Positions 16,081 to 24,669 are shown, counted from the stretch's first letter. The stretch is 45,187 nucleotides of DNA from Paracoccaceae bacterium (GCA_020629115.1 JAHDDY010000022.1:2719-47905); one strand, 5' to 3'. Numbers and translations are program-made. Notes: generated by a model not told the origin, from the sequence alone.

Positions 16081-17367
16081 TCAGCGCGCCGAGAGCGCCT
16101 GATCGAGATCGGCGATGAGGTCGTCCGCCGTCTCCAGCCCGATGGACAGGCGCACGACCTCCGGCCCGGCCCCGGCCAGGGTCTTCGCCTCGTCCGTGAG
16201 CTGGCTGTGGGTCGTCGACGCCGAGTGGATGACCAGCGAGCGGGAATCGCCGATATTGGCGAGATGGCTGAACAGCTTGAGGCTGTCGACGAGCTTCACG
16301 CCCGCGTCGTAGCCGCCCTTGAGACCGACCGTGAAGACCGCACCCGCCCCGTTCGGCAGGTATTTCCGCGCCCGCTCGTGGTACTGCGAGGACTTGAGGC
16401 CGGGGTAGGACACCCAGTCGACCGCCGAATGCCCCTCCAGATACTCCGCGATCTTCAGCGCGTTCTGGCTGTGGCGCTCCATGCGCAGGGCCAGCGTCTC
16501 CAGGCCCAGCAGGGTGTAGAAGGCGTTCTGCGGCTGCTGGCAACCGCCCAGGTCCCGCAGGCCGATGGCGATGGAATGGAAGGTGTAGGCCATCGGCCCG
16601 AGCGCCTCGCCGAAGTTGAGACCGTTGTATTCCGGCGCGGGCTGGCTGAGCGACGGGAACTTGTCGCTCGCCATCCAGTCGAACTTCCCGGAATCGACCA
16701 CGATGCCGCCGATGGCCGTGCCGTTGCCGGACATGAACTTGGTGGTGGACGAACACACGATATCCGCCCCGTGCTCGATGGGACGCCAGAGCGCCGCGGT
16801 GGCCATGGTGTTGTCGACGATGAGCGGGACGCCCGCATCCTTCGCGACCGCCGAGACGGCCTCGACATCCGTGACGATGCCGCCCGGGTTGGCGAGCGAT
16901 TCGCACCAGATGGCGCGGGTGTCGTCGTCCACGGCCGCGCGCACGGCGTCGGTGTCGTCCATGTCCACGAATTTGACCGACCAGCCGAAGCGCTTGATCG
17001 CCTGCCCGAACTGGTTGACCGTCCCGCCGTAGAGCTTGTCGGCGGCGACGATGTTCTTGCCCGGTCCCATCAGCGGGAACAGTGCCATGATCTGCGCCGC
17101 GTGCCCGGAGGCCGCCGCCACCGCGCCGACGCCCCCTTCGAGCGAGGCGATGCGTTCCTGAAGCACGGCGACGGTGGGATTGGTCAGGCGCGAATAGATG
17201 TAGCCGACTTCCTGCAGGCTGAAGAGCCGGGCCGCATGGGCGGCATCCTTGAAGACGAAGCTGCTGGTCTGGTAGATCGGCGTCTGCCGCGCGCCGGTGG
17301 CGGGGTCGGGGGCCGCGCCCGCGTGGATCATGCGGGTCTCGAAGCCCAGGGGTGTCTCGTCGCTCAT
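16081..17367 (-). CDS. metY: O-acetylhomoserine aminocarboxypropyltransferase (sulfhydrylase)
   Basis: A 428-residue PLP enzyme of the Cys/Met metabolism family. It makes homocysteine from O-acetylhomoserine and sulfide. The N-terminal FETRMIHAGAAPDPATGARQ and YSRLTNPT are characteristic of the MetY group. The PLP lysine lies in SSTTKFMSGNGT (about residue 208) and the cofactor aspartate in LIVDNTMATA. Length fits MetY rather than the shorter cystathionine enzymes. A hairpin just upstream would mask its ribosome binding site (see 17377-17399). It faces the chemoreceptor gene tail to tail across 42 bases. Confidence 0.92.
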   Translation of the reverse strand: MSDETPLGFETRMIHAGAAPDPATGARQTPIYQTSSFVFKDAAHAARLFSLQEVGYIYSRLTNPTVAVLQERIASLEGGVGAVAAASGHAAQIMALFPLMGPGKNIVAADKLYGGTVNQFGQAIKRFGWSVKFVDMDDTDAVRAAVDDDTRAIWCESLANPGGIVTDVEAVSAVAKDAGVPLIVDNTMATAALWRPIEHGADIVCSSTTKFMSGNGTAIGGIVVDSGKFDWMASDKFPSLSQPAPEYNGLNFGEALGPMAYTFHSIAIGLRDLGGCQQPQNAFYTLLGLETLALRMERHSQNALKIAEYLEGHSAVDWVSYPGLKSSQYHERARKYLPNGAGAVFTVGLKGGYDAGVKLVDSLKLFSHLANIGDSRSLVIHSASTTHSQLTDEAKTLAGAGPEVVRLSIGLETADDLIADLDQALSAR

Positions 17368-17376
17368 CGCCGTGTT

Positions 17377-17399
17377 CTCCGCGTTGACAAAATGCGGAG
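17377..17399 (-). promoter_or_regulatory. Hairpin covering the metY ribosome binding site
   Basis: In the metY leader the minus strand reads CTCCGC-ATTTTGTCAAC-GCGGAG, a perfect six-pair GC stem with an 11-base loop. The GGAG of its 3' arm is the Shine-Dalgarno sequence, nine bases before the ATG. Closing the stem would block initiation. Methionine genes in alphaproteobacteria are often controlled by SAM-binding RNAs, but I could not match this to the SAM-II or SAM/SAH consensus, so the ligand is unknown. Confidence 0.4.
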
Positions 17400-17487
17400 G
17401 CGTCATGCCACGGTTCGGACGCGATTGGCACCCCCGGATGCACGCGGAAGGGAAACGGGTCGCCGATTCGGCCACCCGCCGGAACGC

Positions 17488-17504
17488 CGCCCCGCGCCGG
17501 GGCG
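17488..17504 (-). terminator. Possible terminator after the Sel1-repeat gene
   Basis: CGCCCC-GCGCC-GGGGCG forms a six-pair GC hairpin inside a larger imperfect GC palindrome, 26 bases past the stop of the minus-strand Sel1-repeat gene. There is no T-run, so it could instead slow or process transcripts entering metY. Confidence 0.3.
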
Positions 17505-17529
17505 CGGCGGCGGAACCGGGGTTTCGCGC

Positions 17530-18891
17530 CTATCGGCTGGGCATCACCCCGAGGCGGCGCTGCTCCTGGTAGAACGCCTCGGCCCGGGCCAGATCCTCCG
17601 GCGCGTAGCGGCCCGAGAAGTTGGCGAGGGCCGTGGCGGCGCGGACGTTGCCCCCGGCGGCGGCGCTGCGCCAGAAGCTGTAGGCGCGGAAATGGTCGAG
17701 CTGGACGCCCTCCCCGCGGTTGAACATGCGGCCCAGCAGGAACTGCGCATCCGGATCGCCCGCCCGGGCGAGGGGGACGAGCGCGCGCAGGGCACCCTGG
17801 AAATCGCCGCGGGCATAGGCGGCCTCGCCGGTCGCCGCCGACATCGCCGGGCGGATCGAGGCGGGGGCGGGAACAGGAGCGGAGGCCGGGGGAGCGACGG
17901 GCACGGCGCGGGGGGCGGGCATGGGCATCGGCGCGGGCGCGGCACGGGGGGCGGGCATCGGCGCGGGTGCGGGCGCGAGCGTGGCGGCGAGGACGGGCTT
18001 GCGCGGGGCGGGGGGCGCGGAGATCGGGGCGTCGGTCCGGTCGAAGGCGGCCTCGGCATTCTCGACCGCCGCGACGGCGGCCTCGTCCTGCTGCGGTTCC
18101 TCAGGTTCCTGCGGCTCCTCGGCCTCCGCGACCCGCTCCATCATCAGGATGGGGCCGGTCTTGGCCTCGGCCTCGGCCTGCTCCATCCGCTCGCGCCGCT
18201 CGGCCTCCTCCTCGGCGCGGGCGCGCTCGCGGACGCGGGCGACCTCGGCCTCGGCGGGCTGGCGCTCGCGCTCGGCGGCCTCCTCGCGGGCGACCTCGGC
18301 CTCGCGGGCCTCGTCGCGCGCGCGGCGGGCGGATTCGCCGCCGTCGGGGGGCAGGTCCGCCTCGATGGCGTCGAGCCGGGCGAGGGCGCGTTCCTGACCC
18401 TGGTTGCCGGCGAGGCGGTACAGCTCGCGGGCCAGCGCGCGATCGCGGGACACGCCGACGCCCTTCTCGTACATCAGCCCGAGGTTGAACTGCGCCAGCG
18501 CGTTGCCCTGGTCGGCGGCGCGGGCGAACCACATCGCGGCCTGGCGCGAATCCTTCTCGACCCCCTCCCCCGTCAGCAGCAGGAAGGCGGTGTTGACCTG
18601 CGCCTCGACCGAATCCTGCTCGGCGGCGGCGACGTACAGTTCGTAGGCCCGCTCGTTGTCGCGCTCGACCCCGAGGCCGAGGCGATAGAGCTGCGCGAGG
18701 TTGCGCTGGGCCTCGGGCACCCCGTCCTCGGCCAGCGGTCCCCACAGGTCGGCGGCGGCGGCGTAGTCCCCCGCCTCGTAGGCGGCGACGCCCATCGCGA
18801 AGGGGTCCTCCCCCTCCTGCGCATACGAAGCGATCGGCGCGGCCATCGCGAGCGCGAGGGCGAACGTGAATGCGGAAAGCGGTTTCGTCAT
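17530..18891 (-). CDS. Secreted Sel1/TPR-repeat protein with coiled-coil and Pro/Ala linker
   Basis: A 453-residue exported protein. Signal peptide at about 1-24, with cleavage likely after SYA. Residues about 28-175 hold four Sel1-like repeats (for example AQRNLAQLYRLGLGVERDNERAYELYVAAA). A long Glu/Arg/Ala-rich charged helix, probably a coiled coil, spans about 185-265. A Pro/Ala/Met-rich flexible linker spans about 290-350. Two more Sel1 repeats lie near the C-terminus (DAQFLLGRMFNRGEGVQLDHFRA is part of one). Sel1 proteins act as scaffolds for protein partners, often in the envelope. The precise role is unknown. Its stop lies 162 bases before metY. Confidence 0.85.
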   Translation of the reverse strand: MTKPLSAFTFALALAMAAPIASYAQEGEDPFAMGVAAYEAGDYAAAADLWGPLAEDGVPEAQRNLAQLYRLGLGVERDNERAYELYVAAAEQDSVEAQVNTAFLLLTGEGVEKDSRQAAMWFARAADQGNALAQFNLGLMYEKGVGVSRDRALARELYRLAGNQGQERALARLDAIEADLPPDGGESARRARDEAREAEVAREEAAERERQPAEAEVARVRERARAEEEAERRERMEQAEAEAKTGPILMMERVAEAEEPQEPEEPQQDEAAVAAVENAEAAFDRTDAPISAPPAPRKPVLAATLAPAPAPMPAPRAAPAPMPMPAPRAVPVAPPASAPVPAPASIRPAMSAATGEAAYARGDFQGALRALVPLARAGDPDAQFLLGRMFNRGEGVQLDHFRAYSFWRSAAAGGNVRAATALANFSGRYAPEDLARAEAFYQEQRRLGVMPSR

Positions 18892-19033
18892 CGGATCGGC
18901 CCTCGTGTCATGGTGCCCCGTGTCCCGGCGCGTGGTGTCGGGAAACGGGAAGCAAGAACGGGGCCATAGGGCATGGGGAGGACGGGATCGGGGCGGGAAT
19001 ATGCGGGGTGTGCGTCCTTGCGGATGCCAAAGC

Positions 19034-19128
19034 CGTCATTGCCGGGCTTGCCCCGGCAATCCATTTTGCAACTCGAACGATATTACGAGTTGAAGGATGG
19101 ACCCCCGGGTCAAGCCCCGGGGGTGACG
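19034..19128. repeat. Dispersed palindromic (REP-like) element, copy 2
   Basis: A 95-base element with terminal CGTCA/TGACG inverted ends. It contains three hairpins: ATTGCCGGG-CTTGC-CCCGGCAAT, CAACTCG-(10)-CGAGTTG and ACCCCCGGG-TCAAGC-CCCGGGGGT. The outer hairpins match the layout of copy 1 at 84-177. The middle stem is perfect here and degraded there. The form is typical of small mobile palindromes found between genes in alphaproteobacteria. Confidence 0.75.
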
Positions 19129-19178
19129 GTGCCCGGTGGCGGCTTGCGGATGCGGCGGATGCGCTTTCGTCACGTCGA

Positions 19179-19293
19179 AGGCCCCGCAGCGGGTGCGGGG
19201 CCTCTTGTCAGGCTCGTACCCCGTCCCCGGCGAAGACCGGGGACCTCGACGGGCGGCGCGTACCCGTCGAGGCTCCCGGTCTGCGCCGGGAGC
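19179..19293. repeat. Array of four tandem perfect hairpins (nrdJ terminator region)
   Basis: Four adjacent perfect stems are present. They are AGGCCCCGC/GCGGGGCCT (19179-19203, 9 bp), GTCCCCGG/CCGGGGAC (19223-19244, 8 bp), CCTCGACGGG/CCCGTCGAGG (19244-19272, 10 bp) and GCTCCCGG/CCGGGAGC (19272-19293, 8 bp). Neighbouring stems touch or share a base. They lie directly after the nrdJ stop (19307), so they probably end or protect the nrdJ transcript. The last three resemble a compound palindromic repeat unit. Confidence 0.65.
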
Positions 19294-19306
19294 GGGGGGA
19301 GACTTC

Positions 19307-22300
19307 TCAGCTACACCCGCTCGTCCCGCCGCAGGAGTTGCACTTCAGGCAGGCCCCGTTGCGGACCAGCGTGAAGTTGCCGCATTCGCCGCAGGCGTCG
19401 CCCTCGAAGCCCTTCATCTTGGCCTCGGCCACGCGGTCGAGCACCTTGGCACCGAGGGACCCGGTCGCCTCGGCCACGCGTTCGGCGACCGGGCTGGAGC
19501 CGTCCGCCGCCGGGCTGACCGATTCCACCGCCAGATCGCCGGTGAAACCCTCGGGCAGGCGGGTGCGCAGGTAGCCGATGGAGGCGAGCTGCTTGACCAT
19601 GTCGAGCGCCGGGCGGGCGCTGCCGCCGTCCTTGATCTCGCGCACGTTCGAGCCGCCCTCCTCGCCCTTGCCCAGCGCGTCGAAGCGCACCCCGCCCGTG
19701 TCCACGTGGGCCAGGTCGCTGCGGCCCGCGTAGCTGACGGCCAGCTCGCGGAAGATGTAGTCGAGGATCGAGGTCGCGTTCTTGATCGAATCGTTCCCCT
19801 GCACCATCCCGGCGGGTTCGAAGCGGGTGAAGGTGAACGCCTCGATGAACTCCTCCAGCGGCACGCCGTATTGCAGGGCGAGCGAGACGGCGATGGCGAA
19901 GTTGTTCATCATCGCGCGGAAGGCGGCGCCCTCCTTGTGCATGTCGATGAAGATCTCGCCGATGCGCCCGTCCTCGTACTCGCCGGTCCGCAGGTAGACC
20001 TTGTGCCCGCCGATGGTGGCCTTCTGGGTGTAGCCCTTGCGCCGCTGGGGCAGCTTCTCGCGCTCGCGCTTGGCCACGTCGCGATAGACGATCTTCTCCA
20101 CGATGCGCTCGGCCAGCGCCTCGGCCCGGGCGGCGGCGGGGCGGTCGGCGGCGAGGGCCTCGACCAGATCGGCCGCATCCTCGTCCTCGTCGATGAGCTG
20201 CGAGGCCAGCGGCTGCGACAGTTTCGAGCCGTCGCGGTAGAGCGCGTTCGCCTTGATGCCCAGCTTCCACGACAGGATGTAGGCGGCCTTGCAATCCTCG
20301 ATGGAGGCCGAGTTCGGCATGTTGACCGTCTTGGAGATAGCCCCCGAGATGAAGGGCTGGGCGGCGGCCATCATGCGGATATGGCTCTCCCACGACAGGT
20401 ACCGCTTGCCGGTCTTGCCGCAGGGGTTGGCGCAGTCGAAGACGTGCAGGTGCTCGTCCTTCAGGTGGGGCGCGCCCTCCAGCGTCATGGTCCCGCAGGC
20501 ATGGGCGTTCGCCGCGTCGATCTGCTCGCGGGTGAAGCCGAGTGCGCGCAGCATGTCGAAGGACGGGTCCATCATCGCGACCGCGTCGAGGCCGAGGGTC
20601 TTCGTGCAGAACTCCTCGCCCAGGGTCCACTGGTTGAAGGCGAACTTGATGTCGAAGGCGGAGGCGAGGCCGCCCTCGATCGCCTCGATCTGCGCATCGC
20701 CGAAGCCCTTGGCGCGCAGGGCCGCGTGGTCGACGCCGGGCGCGTCCTCCAGCGTGCCGTGGCCGACGGCATGGCCGATGATCTCGCGGCCCTGCTCCTC
20801 CGAGTAGCCGAGCGAGGCGAGGGCCGCCGGGACGGCCTGGTTGATGATCTTGAAGTAGCCGCCCCCCGCGAGCTTCTTGAACTTCACCAGCGCGAAGTCC
20901 GGCTCGATGCCGGTGGTGTCGCAGTCCATCACCAGGCCGATGGTGCCGGTGGGCGCGACGACGGAGGATTGCGCGTTGCGGTAGCCGTGCTTCTCGCCGA
21001 GCTTGACCGCGCGGTCCCACGCCTTCGTCGCGGCCTTCACGAGGCGCGGGTCGGGGCAGTTGGCGTGGTCGAGCGGGACCGGGGCGGTGCGCAAGGCCTC
21101 GTAGCCCGACGCCTCGCCATGGGCGGCGCGGCGGTGGTTGCGCATGACGCGCAGCATGTGATCCGCGTTCTCGGCATAGCGCGCGAACGGCCCGACCTCG
21201 CCCGCGATCTCGGCCGAGGTGGCGTAGGAGACGCCCGTCATCACCGCCGACAGCGCGCCGCAGAGCGCCCGACCCTCGTCGGAATCGTAGCCCAGGCCCA
21301 TGGTCATCAGCAGGCCGCCGATATTGGCGTAGCCGAGGCCCAGCGTGCGGAAGTCGTAGGACCCCTGCGCGATGGCCTCGGACGGGAACTGCGCCATGAG
21401 GACGGAGACCTCCAGCGTCAGCGTCCAGAGCCGCACGGCGTGCTCGTAGGCCTTGATGTCGAACGCGCCGTCCTCGCCCCGGAAGGCCAGAAGGTTCAGC
21501 GAGGCGAGGTTGCAGGCCGTATCGTCGAGGAACATGTATTCCGAGCACGGGTTCGAGCCGCGGATGGGGCCGGAGGCGGGGCAGGTGTGCCAGTCGTTGA
21601 CCGTGTCATGGTACTGGATGCCCGGATCGGCGCAGGACCACGCGGCATGGCCGACCCGGTCCCACAGGGCGGCGGCGGGGATGGTTTTGGCGACCTTGCC
21701 GTCGGTGCGGCGGATGAGGTCCCAGTCCCCGCCCTTCTGCGCGGCGTCGAGGAAGGCATCCGTCACGCGGATCGAGTTGTTGGCGTTCTGGCCCGCGACG
21801 GTCAGATACGCCTCGGAATCCCAGTCGGCCTCGTAGGTCGGGAAGTCGATGCGCTCGTAGCCCTGCGTCGCGTACTGCATCACGCGCTGGACGTAGTTGT
21901 CGGGGATGCAGGCCTTGCGCGCCTCGCGGATGGCGGCCTTCAGGCCCGCGTTCCTCTTCGGGTCGATGGCATCGGCCTCCGCGCCGTCCCATGCCTTCAC
22001 GGCCTTCATCACCGCGTTCAGGTGCCGCTCGTGCAGCTTGGACCCGGCCACCAGCGCGGCGACCTTCTGCTCCTCGCCGACCTTCCAGTCGACGAATTCC
22101 TCGATATCGGGATGGTCGGCATCGACGATGACCATCTTCGCCGCCCGGCGCGTCGTGCCGCCCGACTTGATCGCCCCCGCCGCGCGGTCGCCGATCTTGA
22201 GGAAGCTGATGAGACCCGAGGAGCGCCCGCCGCCCGAGAGCGGCTCGCCCTCGCCGCGCAGGTTCGAGAAGTTGGTGCCGGTGCCGGAACCGTACTTGAA

Positions 22301-22972
22301 GAGCCGCGCCTCGCGCACCCACAGGTCCATGATCCCGCCCTCGGTCACCAGATCGTCGGTGACGGACTGGATGAAGCAGGCATGGGGCTGGGGATGCTCG
22401 TAGCTGGATTTCGCGCGGACCATCCTGCCGGATTTGTAGTCGACGTAATGATGCCCCTGGCTCGGGCCGTCGATGCCGTAGGCCCAGTGCAGGCCGGTGT
22501 TGAACCATTGCGGCGAGTTCGGCGCGGCCTTCTGGCGGGCGAGCATCCGGCGCATCTCGTCGAAATAGGCGCGGGCATCGGATTCGGCGCTGAAATAGCC
22601 GCCCTTCCAGCCCCAGTAGGTCCACGCCCCGGCAAGGCGGTCGAAGACCTGCCGCGCGCTGCGCTCGCCGCCCGTGCGCTCGTCTTCCGGCACCGCGTCG
22701 AGCGCCTTGTCGTCGGGCACAGAGCGCCACAGCCATTCGGGGACGCCCTTCTCTTTCACGCGCTTGAGCGCCGCCGGGACGCCGGCCTTGCGGAAGTACT
22801 TCTGCGCGAGCACGTCGCAGGCGACCTGCGACCACGCCTCGGGGGCCTCGACGTCGCCGAGATGGAAGACGATCGAGCCGTCGGGATTGCGGATCTCGCT
22901 GACGATGCGCTTGAACGCGATGCCGTCATAGGCGTCGCCGTCGGCGGAGGTCTCGAAACGCTCGATCTTCAT
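19307..22972 (-). CDS. nrdJ: Vitamin B12-dependent (class II) ribonucleotide reductase
   Basis: A 1221-residue adenosylcobalamin-dependent reductase that makes deoxyribonucleotides with or without oxygen. Seen in the sequence: [15 protein letters not shown], the redox cysteine in [13 protein letters not shown], the active-site NPCSEYMF with catalytic Cys and Glu, and [21 protein letters not shown]. The C-terminal Cys-rich tail CGECGNF...CLKCNSCGG probably binds zinc and re-reduces the active site. The long form is typical of alphaproteobacteria. ATG at 22972. Candidate NrdR sites lie 120-160 bases upstream. No nrdAB or nrdDG genes are in the window. Confidence 0.96.
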   Translation of the reverse strand: MKIERFETSADGDAYDGIAFKRIVSEIRNPDGSIVFHLGDVEAPEAWSQVACDVLAQKYFRKAGVPAALKRVKEKGVPEWLWRSVPDDKALDAVPEDERTGGERSARQVFDRLAGAWTYWGWKGGYFSAESDARAYFDEMRRMLARQKAAPNSPQWFNTGLHWAYGIDGPSQGHHYVDYKSGRMVRAKSSYEHPQPHACFIQSVTDDLVTEGGIMDLWVREARLFKYGSGTGTNFSNLRGEGEPLSGGGRSSGLISFLKIGDRAAGAIKSGGTTRRAAKMVIVDADHPDIEEFVDWKVGEEQKVAALVAGSKLHERHLNAVMKAVKAWDGAEADAIDPKRNAGLKAAIREARKACIPDNYVQRVMQYATQGYERIDFPTYEADWDSEAYLTVAGQNANNSIRVTDAFLDAAQKGGDWDLIRRTDGKVAKTIPAAALWDRVGHAAWSCADPGIQYHDTVNDWHTCPASGPIRGSNPCSEYMFLDDTACNLASLNLLAFRGEDGAFDIKAYEHAVRLWTLTLEVSVLMAQFPSEAIAQGSYDFRTLGLGYANIGGLLMTMGLGYDSDEGRALCGALSAVMTGVSYATSAEIAGEVGPFARYAENADHMLRVMRNHRRAAHGEASGYEALRTAPVPLDHANCPDPRLVKAATKAWDRAVKLGEKHGYRNAQSSVVAPTGTIGLVMDCDTTGIEPDFALVKFKKLAGGGYFKIINQAVPAALASLGYSEEQGREIIGHAVGHGTLEDAPGVDHAALRAKGFGDAQIEAIEGGLASAFDIKFAFNQWTLGEEFCTKTLGLDAVAMMDPSFDMLRALGFTREQIDAANAHACGTMTLEGAPHLKDEHLHVFDCANPCGKTGKRYLSWESHIRMMAAAQPFISGAISKTVNMPNSASIEDCKAAYILSWKLGIKANALYRDGSKLSQPLASQLIDEDEDAADLVEALAADRPAAARAEALAERIVEKIVYRDVAKREREKLPQRRKGYTQKATIGGHKVYLRTGEYEDGRIGEIFIDMHKEGAAFRAMMNNFAIAVSLALQYGVPLEEFIEAFTFTRFEPAGMVQGNDSIKNATSILDYIFRELAVSYAGRSDLAHVDTGGVRFDALGKGEEGGSNVREIKDGGSARPALDMVKQLASIGYLRTRLPEGFTGDLAVESVSPAADGSSPVAERVAEATGSLGAKVLDRVAEAKMKGFEGDACGECGNFTLVRNGACLKCNSCGGTSGCS

Positions 22973-23391
22973 GGTCCTTGCTCCCTGGAAAGGCGCGTCC
23001 GGGGCGCCCTCGCGCCCGGAATCGTCGCCGTCGATGCCGCTGTCCGAGGTCCGCGCGGGCTAAGCCGTTCGGACCGTTCGGGTTTTTTCAAATATCGCCG
23101 TTCGGACGCGCACATAACTACATATGGTGCAGCCGCCTGCGAACCGACCCCAGTGATAGTAGTGCGCGATCCGCAGGTGCAAGGCCCATTCTAAGAATTT
23201 CGGACTTTTCGAGCGGCCCCTGTGGGCGAATCGCGGCGACGGGCGAAATGCCTGTTCCTCGCCTCGGAACCGGCTGGGGACAGAATTGTGGACAACTTCG
23301 GAGCGCCCCGTCCGACATTGTAAAGGTTACCGAAAATTAACATTTTGAGACCAAGAATCGGACTCGTCGCAACCTCTGCCGGAGATCAGCC
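22973..23391. other. Divergent regulatory region between nrdJ and the receiver-like gene
   Basis: A 419-base gap without a convincing gene and visibly more AT-rich in places than the rest of the window. It contains the candidate NrdR boxes (23088-23130), three CCGTTCGG direct repeats (23065, 23074, 23098) and, near the right end, an AT-rich stretch (TAAAGGTTACCGAAAATTAA) that may be part of the promoter for the gene at 23392. Confidence 0.6.
23115..23130 (-). promoter_or_regulatory. Candidate NrdR box upstream of nrdJ
   Basis: The minus strand reads GCACCATATGTAGTTA, which fits the NrdR consensus acaCwATATaTwGtgt at most core positions (CA-C-ATAT-T-AG-T). A second, weaker site with the same ATAT core (GGCGATATTTGAAA on the minus strand) lies around 23088-23099. 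The cores are 30 bases apart, about three helical turns, and NrdR boxes normally occur as helically phased pairs. NrdR represses ribonucleotide reductase genes when dATP is high. Confidence 0.6.
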
Positions 23392-23868
23392 ATGGCCGAG
23401 TCCCTCGTCTTCCTGACGGAGCCGGATGCCGCGCGCCGCGCGACGGTCCTGGCCGTACTGCGCCGGGTGCCGGGCACGCGGGTGCAGGTCTTCGACACCC
23501 TCGCCGCCACGCGCAAGGCGATGCGGGCCACCCTGCCCCGGCTGATGATCGGCCCGTGGTCGGAAGGGGGCGAGACGCTGCTCGCCGCGCGGGCGGCGCT
23601 GGCCGGCAGCGCCGGGCACCGCGCGGTGCCCCAGGCGCTCGTCCTCGCCGAGACGGTGACGCCCTCGCGCATCTCGCTGACCCGGGAGGCGGGGCTTGCG
23701 GAGCTGATCCCCGCGTCACCGCTCGACGCGGAGGGCCTGTTCAACCGGCTCACGCTGCTCCTGCGCGGGCCGGAGGCGCTCTACGCGGTTCTCGACGCCC
23801 CCGCGTCCTGGCCGCTGGACGCCGCGCTGGAGAACATGCCGGCGCTCAGGAAACGGCTGGTGGCCTGA
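23392..23868 (+). CDS. Degenerate receiver-like protein of unknown function
   Basis: A 158-residue soluble protein. The start LVFLTEPDAARRATVLAVL and the alternating strand/helix pattern look like a response-regulator receiver fold, but the usual phosphorylation aspartate is not evident (the equivalent strand reads PRLMIGPWSEGG). If it is a receiver it is probably a pseudo-receiver that works without phosphorylation. No output domain is present. It is followed by a hairpin (23921-23940) and an unrelated helical protein. Function unknown; the fold assignment is an inference from pattern only. Confidence 0.6.
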   Translation: MAESLVFLTEPDAARRATVLAVLRRVPGTRVQVFDTLAATRKAMRATLPRLMIGPWSEGGETLLAARAALAGSAGHRAVPQALVLAETVTPSRISLTREAGLAELIPASPLDAEGLFNRLTLLLRGPEALYAVLDAPASWPLDAALENMPALRKRLVA

Positions 23869-23920
23869 CACACTTCCCCGCCCGAAAGCGCGACATTGAG
23901 CGCAAATTGTTCCGATTATT

Positions 23921-23945
23921 CCCGGTCGTCGCAGACCGGGCCTTA
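23921..23945 (+). terminator. Possible terminator after the receiver-like gene
   Basis: CCCGGTC-GTCGCA-GACCGGG is a perfect seven-pair hairpin, about 50 bases past the stop at 23868, followed by CCTTAAT. It fits a weak intrinsic terminator. Confidence 0.4.
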
Positions 23946-24000
23946 ATCCCCTCCCGGTAGAGTCTCGCTCAGGGACACACCGAAATCGGGGGATTTCATC

Positions 24001-24543
24001 ATGGACTATATCGACCGCTCCGGCGCGCCGCAGACACGCATCGACTCGCGCATCCTGCGCCACCTGCTCCAGGAGGCATCCGACCTGCTGGAGGAAGCCC
24101 AGACCCATGCGCTCGTGGAGAAGCAGAGTGAGACCACGGCCTCCGTTCTGGCCCAGACGAACTGGCGCATGACGGCGACCTGCCTGTGGGCCATCGGCGA
24201 GCTGATGCCCGGATCGGGCGACGCGGAGCAGGCGGCGCGGCTGCACGTGCCCTTCCCGGTCTTCGGACGCAACGGAGAGGCCCTCTCGGCGCAGCTCGAC
24301 GGGTTCGTCCAGCGGGTCGACCGCCTGCACGACCGGGCGCGCCGGCTCGACGACCTCTCGCGCGGGCCGACGGTCTCGACGGAGACGGCGGACGCATCCG
24401 CATCCCGCGCCGTGTCGCGGCCGACGGGCGAGAGCGCGGCGATCATCCCGCTCTTCGGCGCGGCACCCGGCGGGGGCCGGTGCGCGAACCCGATCGAGCG
24501 AGCGCAGTCGCAGGTCCGCCGGGCGATGCATGGCGGGGAATAG
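24001..24543 (+). CDS. Helical hypothetical protein, possibly DUF1465/RcdA-like
   Basis: A 180-residue protein with an N-terminal helical domain (about 15-115: LRHLLQEASDLLEEAQ, WRMTATCLWAIGELM, LDGFVQRVDRLHDRARRLDDL) and a disordered, Ser/Ala/Gly-rich C-terminus. The spacing of the helix containing RMTATCLW...GE recalls the MRLTTRLMQ...WLL...GE segment of DUF1465 proteins, whose member RcdA is an adaptor for CtrA proteolysis in Caulobacter. The likeness is weak and could be chance. The start at 24001 follows an AATCGGGGGATTTC leader. A strong terminator-like hairpin follows. Confidence 0.55.
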   Translation: MDYIDRSGAPQTRIDSRILRHLLQEASDLLEEAQTHALVEKQSETTASVLAQTNWRMTATCLWAIGELMPGSGDAEQAARLHVPFPVFGRNGEALSAQLDGFVQRVDRLHDRARRLDDLSRGPTVSTETADASASRAVSRPTGESAAIIPLFGAAPGGGRCANPIERAQSQVRRAMHGGE

Positions 24544-24549
24544 GATACT

Positions 24550-24606
24550 GCGCCGCGCGCCCGGATCGTCGCGGAGACGATGGCCGGCGCGCGGCGCCTC
24601 ATTTTC
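24550..24606 (+). terminator. Long hairpin and T-run after the helical protein gene
   Basis: GCGCCGCGCGCC (24550-24561) pairs with GGCGCGCGGCGC (24586-24597). Inside it ATCGTC pairs with GACGAT around a five-base loop. The stem is followed by CTCATTTTC. It starts seven bases after the stop at 24543 and has the form of a strong intrinsic terminator. Confidence 0.6.
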
Positions 24607-24634
24607 GCACGAAAGGCGGCGCAGGATCGCGCCG

Positions 24635-24669
24635 GCGGGACGGGCCGTTGCCAGGACGGCCCGTCCCGC
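24635..24669. repeat. Perfect 14-bp inverted repeat before the IalB-family gene
   Basis: GCGGGACGGGCCGT-TGCCAGG-ACGGCCCGTCCCGC forms a perfect 14-pair hairpin with a seven-base loop, ending 42 bases before the next start codon. Because it follows a separate terminator-like hairpin, it may be an mRNA 5' stabiliser or an operator rather than a terminator. Confidence 0.55.

Larger units (their letters stand above)
18892..19306. other. Gene-free, hairpin-rich intergenic region before nrdJ's 3' end
   Basis: These 415 bases hold no convincing gene. The first 140 contain the promoter side of the minus-strand Sel1 gene. From 19034 onward nearly the whole stretch is palindromic: a dispersed three-hairpin element (19034-19128) and then four consecutive perfect hairpins (19179-19293) leading to the nrdJ stop. 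Confidence 0.7.

Noticed and set aside
17368-17529. SAM-II or SAM/SAH riboswitch before metY
   Set aside because: The expected conserved blocks were not found by eye. Only a hairpin over the ribosome site is supported, so it is reported as an unassigned candidate.
17900-18000. Repetitive GGGCATCGGCGCGGG-like tract
   Set aside because: It is the coding sequence of the Pro/Ala/Met-rich linker of the Sel1-repeat protein, not an independent DNA repeat or CRISPR array.
23068-23079. Alphaproteobacterial LexA (SOS) box GTTC-N-GTTC before nrdJ
   Set aside because: The repeat spacing is five bases instead of seven and a third copy lies out of phase, so it was described as an unassigned direct repeat instead.
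19136-23194. A very long open frame on the plus strand opposite nrdJ
   Set aside because: It is antisense to a gene with clear motifs over its whole length, is rich in Arg/Ala/Gly/Val with no domain pattern, and arises from high GC at third codon positions. The same applies to long frames opposite 33960-37100 and overlapping 8472-11675.
23287-23295. TGTGGACAA, one base from a DnaA box, in the nrdJ divergent region
   Set aside because: A single imperfect box with no cluster, no AT-rich unwinding element and no replication genes nearby is not evidence for an origin.
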